Positions 1-3,328 of a stretch of 6,548 nucleotides of DNA are shown here, in pieces. Each line of letters starts with the position of its first letter. The stretch's first letter is position 1. Source of the DNA: an uncultured Selenomonadales bacterium. Lineage in GTDB: Bacteria; Bacillota; Negativicutes; Selenomonadales; Selenomonadaceae. The stretch spans positions 1 through 6,548 of the forward strand of contig CALGGV010000012.1 in assembly GCA_937915725.1 (NCBI GenBank). Reading direction: 5' to 3'. The notes below the pieces were generated by a model. That model made no database searches. It was given only the letters and a program-made list of their open reading frames with translations, and was not told the origin of the DNA. A program made the translations under genes and the position numbers.

Positions 1-377
1 AAATTATTGGACGCTTGCCGGTAATTTGTACGCTTGAAACTTTGGACGAACATTCACTTTTGAGAATTTTAACCGAGCCTAAAAATGCTCCCGTTAAACA
101 ATATCAAAAACTTTTGGCAATGGATAATGTTCAACTTGAATTTGAAGAGGCGGCACTTTTAGCCGTTGCCAAAAAAGCTATCGAAAGAAAAACCGGCGCA
201 CGTTCCCTCAAAGGAATTATTGAAGATACAATGCTTGACGTTATGTTTGATATTCCAAAAACCGAAAGACCGCGCAAAGTTATTGTTACTGAAGAATGTA
301 TTAAAGAAGGCGCAGAGCCGAAAATTATTTACCTTGACGAAGAAGAAAATCAAAATATCTCCGAAGTTGCCAATTAG
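1..377 (+). CDS. clpX: ClpX, ATP-dependent Clp protease ATP-binding subunit, C-terminal part
   Basis: This is the C-terminal 124 codons of ClpX, the AAA+ unfoldase that selects substrates and feeds them to ClpP in the cytoplasm. The first complete codon is at position 3; the gene begins outside the window. The reading I-I-G-R-L-P-V-I, then TLE.LDE..L..ILTEPKNA..KQYQKLLAMD and ELEFEEAAL, matches the end of the large AAA+ subdomain and the small subdomain of ClpX. KKAIERKTGARSLKGIIE contains the sensor-2 GAR motif, whose Arg contacts nucleotide in this family. DVMFDIP and a short acidic tail ending in VAN follow, as in full-length ClpX, so the 3' end looks intact. Walker A, Walker B and the zinc-binding domain lie upstream and cannot be checked. 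A hairpin with T-runs follows 30 bp after the stop, so clpX is the last gene of its transcript. Family identity is very secure. Confidence 0.97.
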   Translation, partial: IIGRLPVICTLETLDEHSLLRILTEPKNAPVKQYQKLLAMDNVQLEFEEAALLAVAKKAIERKTGARSLKGIIEDTMLDVMFDIPKTERPRKVIVTEECIKEGAEPKIIYLDEEENQNISEVAN

Positions 378-405
378 AAATTAAAAAGCTTTACGATAAA
401 TTTGC

Positions 406-437
406 AAAAAAAACCGTCCTAAATGGGACGGTTTTTT
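406..437. terminator. Bidirectional intrinsic terminator between clpX and a convergent small gene
   Basis: Stem CCGTCC (414-419) pairs with GGACGG (426-431), with a possible extra T420-G425 wobble around an AAAT loop. Eight A's precede it (406-413) and six T's follow it (432-437). The A/T runs extend the stem and give a U-tract in either direction, so it can end clpX on + and the 453-707 gene on -. Confidence 0.9.
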
Positions 438-452
438 AGTTACGTAAAAAAA

Positions 453-707
453 TTATTTTTTAGCAGTTGGATTTTTTGCCGTTGAAACAGTTTTTTCAGC
501 GGGCTTGGCATTTACTTCAGAAATAATATCTGCAAGCGCAATTTTCATGACGTTTAAAACTTCAGATAAAACCGCGTTATACAAGTCGCCGCCGTCAACC
601 ACGCCGCGTCCGTTTTCAGTTATGAAAAATTTTTTCGGTGTATCATTTGCTTTAAGTGCGGCGTCAATTTTTTCTGCTACAATTTTTTCAATTTGATTTT
701 TATCCAA
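453..707 (-). CDS. Small hypothetical protein, acidic helical N-terminus and Ala/Lys-rich tail
   Basis: I do not recognise this family. The frame is open from a GTG at 716 (87 aa), but the AGGAG SD (718-722) ends only 1 nt before that GTG. The TTG at 707 sits 10 nt downstream of the SD and is the better start, giving 84 aa. The protein has a charged helical N-terminus (KNQIEKIVAEKIDAALK), a central block (PKKFFITENGRG, then VVDGGDLYNAVL), a second probable amphipathic helix (LSEVLNVMKIALADIISEV) and a disordered Ala/Lys/Thr tail ending KNPTAKK. I see no signal peptide, membrane segment, helix-turn-helix or catalytic motif. The promoter (736-764), short leader, SD and terminator around it make it a convincing single-gene transcript downstream of tRNA-Ser. 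Low-complexity tails of this kind are seen in nucleic-acid-binding and structural proteins, but no function can be assigned. Confidence 0.72.
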   Translation of the reverse strand: MDKNQIEKIVAEKIDAALKANDTPKKFFITENGRGVVDGGDLYNAVLSEVLNVMKIALADIISEVNAKPAEKTVSTAKNPTAKK

Positions 708-735
708 ATCGTTCACGCTCCTAATTTTTTCAGAA

Positions 736-764
736 ATTTTATCAAAACTGCGCTAAATCGTCAA
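736..764 (-). promoter_or_regulatory. Sigma-A promoter of the small hypothetical gene
   Basis: On the - strand, TTGACG (759-764), a 17-nt spacer ending in TGA, then TAAAAT (736-741). The predicted start near 729 leaves a leader of about 20 nt carrying the AGGAG SD. It lies just past the tRNA terminator, so the gene is expressed independently of the tRNA. Confidence 0.75.
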
Positions 765-766
765 CC

Positions 767-793
767 AAAAAAGCCCCGCCGAATTGCGGGACT
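767..793 (-). terminator. Intrinsic terminator of tRNA-Ser
   Basis: On the - strand, stem AGTCCCGC (786-793) pairs with GCGGGGCT (772-779), 8 bp with one T-G wobble and a 6-nt loop. Six T's follow (772-767). It begins 15 nt after the tRNA 3' CCA. Confidence 0.9.
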
Positions 794-808
794 TGTAAAT
801 TTCAAAAA

Positions 809-897
809 TGGCGGAGGGGGTGGGATTCGAACCCACGGTAGTTATTAGCTACACTTGATTTCGAGTCAAGCACCTTCAACCGCTCGGACACTCCTCC
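809..897 (-). tRNA. tRNA-Ser, anticodon CGA
   Basis: An 89-nt class II tRNA with CCA encoded (809-811). The anticodon stem CTTGA/TCAAG (866-870 and 854-858 on +) encloses a CTCGAAA loop with anticodon CGA (861-863), which reads UCG. A long variable arm (GTAG/CTAC with a 7-nt loop) is diagnostic of Ser in this context, and the T arm is GTGGG-TTCGAAT-CCCAC. The acceptor stem has one oddity: A6 (892) faces C67 (818), a non-canonical A-C pair in an otherwise perfect 7-bp stem. It has its own promoter and terminator. Confidence 0.96.
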
Positions 898-909
898 ATA
901 ACGCCGAAA

Positions 910-938
910 ATCCTATCACAAAAATTTTTGCCTGTCAA
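910..938 (-). promoter_or_regulatory. Promoter of tRNA-Ser
   Basis: On the - strand, TTGACA (933-938), a 17-nt spacer ending TGTGA, then TAGGAT (910-915). The predicted start near 903 lies a few nt before the tRNA 5' end. It is divergent from the cassette array that begins at 958. Confidence 0.85.
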
Positions 939-973
939 GAATTGCTGAAGATTAAGTGAAAATAATTTTTTGC

Positions 974-1106
974 AAAAAGAAAACCGCCTCGCGGCGATTA
1001 ATCTTTTATATAAATTTCTCACGAATATAATCGACTTAGTCGTCTCAACTTGATATAATTCATTTGCAACTTAACAAAACACTTAAAGACGACTTTAAAA
1101 GGTTAC
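974..1106 (-). ncRNA. Predicted small RNA 1 (cassette A), about 133 nt
   Basis: Promoter on -: TTGACA (1135-1140), 16-nt spacer, perfect TATAAT (1113-1118), predicted start near 1106. The RNA pairs AGTCGTCT with AGACGACT (1087-1094 with 1038-1045) around a loop of about 40 nt. It ends in a terminator hairpin (982-999): AATCGCC, GCGA tetraloop, GGCGGTT, then TTTTCTTTTT-type sequence to 974. The stem has a G-U wobble at 984/997 that would be an A-C mismatch in the opposite strand, and the loop is GNRA only on this strand. Both facts favour - strand RNA. No SD-preceded reading frame is visible in it. Confidence 0.7.
1031..1059 (+). promoter_or_regulatory. Forward promoter of cassette A, with leader hairpin
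   Basis: TCGACT (1031-1036), 17-nt spacer, TATAAT (1054-1059) preceded by TG-A (extended -10); start near 1066. The leader folds AACACTTAAAGACG (1078-1091) against CGTCTCTGGGTGTT (1121-1134), 14 positions with two U-G pairs and one mismatch. The right arm lies inside the spacer of the opposing promoter. TTGGAGGCG and ATG (1169) follow. Confidence 0.65.
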
Positions 1107-1168
1107 AATGTAATTATAAGCGTCTCTGGGTGTTTGTCAAATAAAACATTTTGGAGGCGTTTTTTATT

Positions 1169-1231
1169 ATGGAAAATAATTTAGCGCAAAAAAAATTGCC
1201 TTGCGGCAACTTTTTTACTTGCTTTATTTAA
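1169..1231 (+). other. Short frame after cassette A (20 codons, begins MENNLAQKK)
   Basis: A GGAGG SD precedes ATG 1169 and the frame stops at TAA 1229-1231. The first codons (ATG GAA AAT AA.) match the start of the BRO gene. The terminator hairpin of small RNA 2, which also has T's on the + side (1211-1216), lies within it. It may be a translated micro-peptide, a relic of the duplicated BRO start, or simply sequence constrained by the opposite-strand RNA. No function can be assigned. Confidence 0.3.
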
Positions 1232-1299
1232 ACCGTTGTAGTATAATATTTTTAGATAAAAAACTAAATATTAACAACGGCGTGATTTACACTTTTTAT
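1188..1299 (-). ncRNA. Predicted small RNA 2 (cassette B), about 112 nt
   Basis: Promoter on -: TTGACA (1329-1334), 17-nt spacer, TATAAT (1306-1311), both hexamers perfect. The RNA has a long hairpin in which CCGTTGT (1280-1274) pairs with ACAACGG (1239-1233). An AT-rich inner stem, TAATATTTAG with CTAAAAATATTA, continues it with a 2-nt bulge. It ends in a strong terminator: TTGCC, GCAA (GNRA) loop, GGCAA (1196-1209), then eight T's (1195-1188). It has no credible coding sequence. Confidence 0.72.
1219..1247 (+). promoter_or_regulatory. Forward promoter of cassette B, with leader hairpin
   Basis: TTGCTT (1219-1224), 17-nt spacer, TATAAT (1242-1247); start near 1254. CCGTTG in the spacer (1233-1238) is repeated in inverse as CAACGG (1275-1280) and directly at 1317-1322. 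The leader stem is CAACGGC (1275-1281) with GCCGTTG (1316-1322). AAGGAGGCG and ATG (1374) follow. Confidence 0.65.
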
Positions 1300-1373
1300 G
1301 ATGAAATTATACCTTGCCGTTGGTTGATTGTCAAGTTTTTATCTAATCAAATTTTAAGGAGGCGTTTTTTTAT

Positions 1374-1448
1374 ATGGAAAATAATTTTTGCAAAAAGAAA
1401 ACCGCCTTGCGGCGGCTAATCTTTTATATAAATTTCTTACGAATATAA
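1374..1448 (+). other. Short frame after cassette B (24 codons, begins MENNFCKKK)
   Basis: A perfect AAGGAGG SD lies 11 nt before ATG 1374; TAA at 1446-1448 directly abuts the -35 of the next forward promoter. The peptide would be basic (KKK, LRR) with a hydrophobic end (LIFYINFL), loosely resembling small membrane peptides. The A-run and hairpin of small RNA 3 determine most of its codons, so the resemblance may be accidental. Confidence 0.3.
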
Positions 1449-1528
1449 TTGACTTAGTCGTCTCAACTTGATATAATATCACTGCCTTAAAGATTAAATT
1501 ACCCAGAGACGACTCCAAGAATCTTTAC
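1392..1528 (-). ncRNA. Predicted small RNA 3 (cassette A'), about 137 nt
   Basis: Promoter on -: TTGACA (1558-1563), 17-nt spacer, TATAAT (1535-1540), both perfect. The RNA pairs AGTCGTCTC (1514-1506) with GAGACGACT (1464-1456), 9 bp. The terminator is AGCCGCC, GCAA loop, GGCGGTT (1400-1417), then T4-C-T5. The wobble at 1401/1416 is G-U on this strand but A-C on the other. It lies at a different stem position from the wobble in small RNA 1, which suggests selection on the - strand fold. Confidence 0.72.
1449..1477 (+). promoter_or_regulatory. Forward promoter of cassette A', with leader hairpin
   Basis: TTGACT (1449-1454), 17-nt spacer, TATAAT (1472-1477) with extended TG; start near 1484. 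The leader stem ACCCAGAGACG (1501-1511) pairs with CGTTTCTGGGT (1543-1553), 11 bp with one G-U wobble that works only in + strand RNA. TAGGAGGCG and ATG (1593) follow. Confidence 0.72.
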
Positions 1529-1592
1529 AACTAGATTATAAACGTTTCTGGGTGTTTTGTCAAATAAAACATTTTAGGAGGCGTTTTTTTAT

Positions 1593-1667
1593 ATGGAAAA
1601 TAATTTTGCGCAAAAAAAATTCGCCTTTGCGGGCGAACAAGCAATATTTTTTCTTAAGATACATTGA
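1593..1667 (+). other. Short frame after cassette A' (24 codons, begins MENNFAQKK)
   Basis: AGGAGG lies 11 nt before ATG 1593; the TGA stop (1665-1667) lies inside the TTGACT -35 of the BRO promoter. Translation of this frame would end exactly over that promoter. The peptide is otherwise undistinguished. Confidence 0.3.
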
Positions 1668-1732
1668 CTTATTCGCCCCTTTACTGTAAAATAAGTTTAT
1701 CAAAACAAACGCAAGGCGTTTAAATATCTTAC
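1612..1732 (-). ncRNA. Predicted small RNA 4 (cassette B'), about 121 nt, divergent from the BRO gene
   Basis: Promoter on -: TTGACA (1762-1767), 17-nt spacer, TATAAT (1739-1744), both perfect, lying in the leader of the BRO gene. Near the 5' end CGCCTT (1718-1713) can pair with GGGGCG (1679-1674); two of the pairs are U-G here but would be A-C on the + strand. The terminator is TTCGCC, loop CGCAAA, GGCGAA (1620-1637), followed by eight T's (1619-1612). The 5' part is complementary to about 33 nt at the start of the predicted BRO mRNA. Confidence 0.72.
1664..1692 (+). promoter_or_regulatory. Forward promoter of cassette B', driving the BRO gene
   Basis: TTGACT (1664-1669), 17-nt spacer ending CTG, TAAAAT (1687-1692); start near 1699, giving a leader of about 96 nt. 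The leader contains a perfect 10-bp stem, AAGGCGTTTA (1713-1722) with TAAACGCCTT (1743-1752), whose loop can close further through ATCT/AGAT. Then comes AAGGGGGCG, a weaker SD than the AGGAGG of the other cassettes, 11 nt before ATG 1795. Confidence 0.75.
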
Positions 1733-1794
1733 AATTAGATTATAAACGCCTTACGAGAAATTGTCAATCAAATTTTAAGGGGGCGTTTTTTTAT

Positions 1795-2511
1795 ATGGAA
1801 AATCAAATTCAAATTTTTCAGCACGAAGAATTTGGCAAACTTCGTACAATTACTATTGACGGCGTTGATTGGTTTGCAGGGAAGGATGCGGCAAATTCTT
1901 TAGAGTACAAAGACACCGACAAAGCGATTCGTGAACACGTTGACGTCGAAGATAAATTAATTCTTAAACCTGCCGATTTGATGAATTTACATACTGACAC
2001 CATTTTCACAATCAACAGCCCGCGTGGAATGATTTTTATTAACATTAGCGGCTTGTTCAGTTTGATTCTTTCTTCCAAACTTCCAACGGCAAAAAAATTT
2101 AAACGCTGGATAACTTCTGAAGTTTTGCCAGCACTTCAAAAAGTAGGAATTTATAGTACTGAAAATATTTTAAATAAACTTTTTGAATCAGCAAAATCTG
2201 CAGAAACAATTTCTAATTTAAAATGCGTTTATGTTTTTGAAATGAGCAATGGCACTGTTAAAATTGGATATACTCAAAACGTCCGCCAAAGAATGCAAAC
2301 GATAATAACAAGTAGCGGGCTTGAAATTGTCAACGGCTATTGCACAGAATTTTTTGATTCAGAAATTGCATATCTGATTGAGCAAACTTGCCACGAAATT
2401 TTTGATGCTTATCGTATTAGAGGCGAATTTTTCAGAATTTCATTTAATGACGCTTGTTTTGAATTAGATAAACTTTGTGAAAATCTGCACAGGCAGTCAA
2501 TAAAAAATTAG
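1795..2511 (+). CDS. BRO-N antirepressor-like protein with GIY-YIG-like (T5orf172/MUG113) domain, C-terminally frameshifted
   Basis: A phage-type regulatory protein of 238 aa. Residues 5-120 are a canonical BRO-N domain: IFQHEEFGKLRTITIDG, then WFAGKDAANSLEYKDTDKAI, then INISGLFSLILSSKLPTAKK, with FKRWITSEVLPALQKVGIY at the end. BRO-N is a DNA-binding module of prophage antirepressors and baculovirus BRO proteins. Residues about 141-225 look like a T5orf172/MUG113 GIY-YIG fold: VYVFEM, KIGYT (156-160), R164 in NVRQRM, E195, then H200 and RGEFF (209-213). These are the positions where the family usually has its GIY, YIG, Arg, Glu and GE[WF]F motifs; nuclease activity is unproven. The start is ATG 1795 with AAGGGGG 11 nt upstream, in the promoter-hairpin leader of cassette B'. 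The last ten residues or so read out of the ancestral frame: one missing A near 2480-2483 would account for the remnant at 2482-2660. With that base restored the product would be 288 aa. It stands alone, with no other phage gene in the window. Confidence 0.88.
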   Translation: MENQIQIFQHEEFGKLRTITIDGVDWFAGKDAANSLEYKDTDKAIREHVDVEDKLILKPADLMNLHTDTIFTINSPRGMIFINISGLFSLILSSKLPTAKKFKRWITSEVLPALQKVGIYSTENILNKLFESAKSAETISNLKCVYVFEMSNGTVKIGYTQNVRQRMQTIITSSGLEIVNGYCTEFFDSEIAYLIEQTCHEIFDAYRIRGEFFRISFNDACFELDKLCENLHRQSIKN

Positions 2512-2660
2512 TTGAATTGGGCTTGCAAGAAAAAGACAGTAACGGCGGATATATTTTGACGGAAAAAGGCAAAGAATACGGTGAGGCTATTCCATACGAA
2601 AAAAACGGACACAGCGGCTACCAAATTAAATGGAGCGAGACTGTGTCCGAATTTTTTTAA
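2482..2660 (+). pseudogene. Out-of-frame C-terminal antirepressor domain of the BRO gene
   Basis: In the frame offset by -1 from the BRO gene, a 59-codon stretch runs from an AAA at 2481 to TAA 2658-2660. It reads KSAQAVNKKLVELGLQEKD, then GGYILTEKGKEYGEA, then SGYQIKWSETVSEFF. The pattern NK.LVELGLQ - LTEKGKEYG - G....I.WS..V is the usual C-terminal domain of phage antirepressor and Rha-type proteins. It has no start codon or SD of its own and is closed upstream by TGA 2478-2480. One extra A in GAAAATC (2479-2485) joins it seamlessly to residue E229. A real frameshift mutation, a sequencing error in an A-run, or ribosomal frameshifting could explain it. I see no classical slippery heptamer, so mutation or error is favoured. 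Confidence 0.8.
2606..2658 (+). terminator. Terminator of the BRO gene, embedded in its 3' coding end
   Basis: CGGACACAG (2606-2614) pairs perfectly with CTGTGTCCG (2641-2649). The 26-nt loop can close further through GCTACCA with TGGAGC (one bulge). Then AA and seven T's (2652-2658). The U-tract also encodes the final Phe-Phe of the remnant. Confidence 0.85.
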
Positions 2661-2682
2661 TAAAAATATTTTATGGTTGTAT

Positions 2683-2716
2683 AATAAATCCCACCGTGCT
2701 TTCAGCGGGAATTATT
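2683..2716 (-). terminator. Probable terminator of the atp operon
   Basis: AATAATTCCC (2716-2707 on -) pairs with GGGATTTATT (2692-2683) with one T-T mismatch, and an imperfect inner GCTG/CACGGT stem continues it. It begins 7 nt after the atpC stop. The tail is A/T-rich rather than a clean T-run, so it is weaker than the others and may serve both strands. Confidence 0.6.
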
Positions 2717-2722
2717 AATCAT

Positions 2723-3148
2723 TTAATTGAACGGAATGTTTTTAACCAAAAGTCTAGCCTTAGCGCGGGCAAGTGCCGAATTAGCGCGCGCAATATCAAT
2801 CAGTGAATCTTTTGTAGCTTGTTTGTATTGTGCGATTCTTTCTTCAGCGCGTTTAAGTGCCGCCTTTGCTCTTTCAACGTCAATATCGTCGGGCAATTCG
2901 GCTGAATCCGCCAAAATTGTAATTTGAGTTGGCGTAACTTCCATAAAGCCGCCGCCAATAGCTACAAAACTATCGCCGCCCTCAGCTTTGATTTTCATTG
3001 CGTGTGGTTGCAATTCTGTCAATAAATTTGCGTGACGCGGCAAAATTCCCAATTCACCCGCCGTTGAGCGTACGATTAACATATTAATATCTTTGGATAA
3101 AACTTCGCCTTTGTCGGGAGTAACCAATTCAAGTTTAATCGTAGCCAT
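2723..3148 (-). CDS. atpC: F1Fo ATP synthase epsilon subunit
   Basis: The 141-aa epsilon subunit of the F1 central stalk, which binds gamma and can inhibit ATP hydrolysis. Residues 1-85 form the beta-sandwich domain (IKLELVTPDKGEVLSKDINMLIV, GELGILPRHANLLTEL, FVAIGGGFMEV). Residues 87-135 are the two-helix C-terminal domain (IDVERAKAALKRAEERIAQ, ANSALARAKARL). IDVERA (89-94) followed by the later Arg fits the I/L-D-x-x-R-A ATP-binding signature described for Bacillus epsilon, so ATP-sensitive inhibition is plausible. Length is normal for the family. The ATG at 3148 aligns with the family start, yet no good SD lies next to it (only GGCG). A perfect AAAGGAGG lies 170 bp upstream, beyond a 157-bp inverted-repeat-bounded segment. 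It is the last gene of the operon. Identity is secure. Confidence 0.97.
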   Translation of the reverse strand: MATIKLELVTPDKGEVLSKDINMLIVRSTAGELGILPRHANLLTELQPHAMKIKAEGGDSFVAIGGGFMEVTPTQITILADSAELPDDIDVERAKAALKRAEERIAQYKQATKDSLIDIARANSALARAKARLLVKNIPFN

Positions 3149-3156
3149 TGCTTACG

Positions 3157-3313
3157 CCGTTACCGAAAATTTGCGCTAAAATCGCCTGTAAGCCGCCTTA
3201 AAAAGTTTTTTGATATAATTTATATATACAGAGCGTCAAACACCCCTTGTAGCCCTTAAAAACGGCAATTACGGGCAAATTTTTAAAAGGCAACATAATT
3301 TTTTCAGTAACGG
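3157..3313 (-). repeat. 157-bp segment bounded by a 13-bp inverted repeat between atpD and atpC
   Basis: On the - strand the 5' end CCGTTACTGAAAA (3313-3301) pairs with the 3' end TTTTCGGTAACGG (3169-3157): 12 Watson-Crick pairs and one U-G. Nested inside, GCCTTTTAAAAA (3292-3281) pairs with TTTTTAAGGC (3204-3195) with a 2-nt bulge, and GCCC/GGGC can form a further stem. It starts 6 nt after a perfect SD and ends 8 nt before the atpC ATG. It could be a small MITE-like insertion (ends as terminal inverted repeats, but no clear target duplication) or a structured RNA leader. Most other ATP synthase operons have a short gap here. Confidence 0.6.
3212..3239 (-). promoter_or_regulatory. Possible weak internal promoter upstream of atpC
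   Basis: On -, TTGACG (3234-3239), 16-nt spacer, TATATC (3212-3217), inside the inverted-repeat segment. The -35 is good and the -10 matches only four of six positions. If active it would make atpC partly independent of the operon. Confidence 0.3.
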
Positions 3314-3317
3314 GTTT

Positions 3318-3328
3318 CACCTCCTTTT
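3318..3328 (-). promoter_or_regulatory. Orphan perfect Shine-Dalgarno upstream of atpC
   Basis: AAAAGGAGGTG on the - strand has no start codon at normal spacing. The overlapping GTG (3320) opens a 40-codon frame to TAA 3198-3200, but the SD is too close for it. The nearest ATG (3296) is 23 nt away. If the 13-bp stem forms, the SD comes about 14 nt plus the stem from the atpC ATG, so it is most likely the original atpC SD. Confidence 0.5.

Larger units (their letters stand above)
958..1797. repeat. Tandem array of four degenerate regulatory cassettes (A-B-A'-B')
   Basis: Four units: A 958-1171 (214 bp), B 1172-1376 (205), A' 1377-1595 (219), B' 1596-1797 (202). Each begins with GAAAATAATTTT-like sequence plus a GC-rich hairpin and ends with [A]GGAGGCG, a T-run and ATG. 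A and A' are nearly identical over their first 100 bp, including the promoter. B and B' share TTGATTGTCAA- and AATCAAATTTTAAGG-like sequence before the SD. The array therefore looks like a two-unit block of about 420 bp duplicated once (419 and 421 bp). Within each unit a + strand promoter faces a - strand promoter. This accounts for the long gene-free stretch between tRNA-Ser and the BRO gene; it contains no ordinary protein gene. There are no terminal inverted repeats and no transposase. Confidence 0.85.

Noticed and set aside
1038..1094. Invertible (phase-variable) promoter
   Set aside because: The inverted repeats are only 7-9 bp, differ between cassettes, and no recombinase is in the window.
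1201..1419. 72-codon open frame in cassette B
   Set aside because: It has no SD, crosses two promoters and a start site of the cassette array, and is not kept in the sister cassette B'.
958..1797. CRISPR array
   Set aside because: Units are 202-219 bp, similar along much of their length and contain promoters and terminators; there are no short identical repeats with unique spacers.
958..1797. Integron cassette array with attC-like hairpins
   Set aside because: The hairpins lack the paired GTTRRRY/RYYYAAC core sites at cassette ends and no integrase or real cassette genes are present; promoters explain the conserved positions better.
958..1797. Type III toxin-antitoxin (ToxIN-like) RNA repeats
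   Set aside because: Repeats are far longer than the usual 35-40 nt, each has its own promoter and terminator on the strand opposite the gene, and the downstream protein is BRO-N, not a ToxN-type ribonuclease.
3211..3219. Plus-strand extended -10 (TGATATAAT) that would give a transcript antisense to atpD
   Set aside because: No -35 lies at 16-18 nt (AGCCGC at 17) and the region is AT-rich; the match alone is not enough.
3198..3230. YidD-like motif (KLYQKTF) in the atpD-atpC gap
   Set aside because: The resemblance is seven residues, followed at once by a stop, with none of the Cys-rich YidD core.
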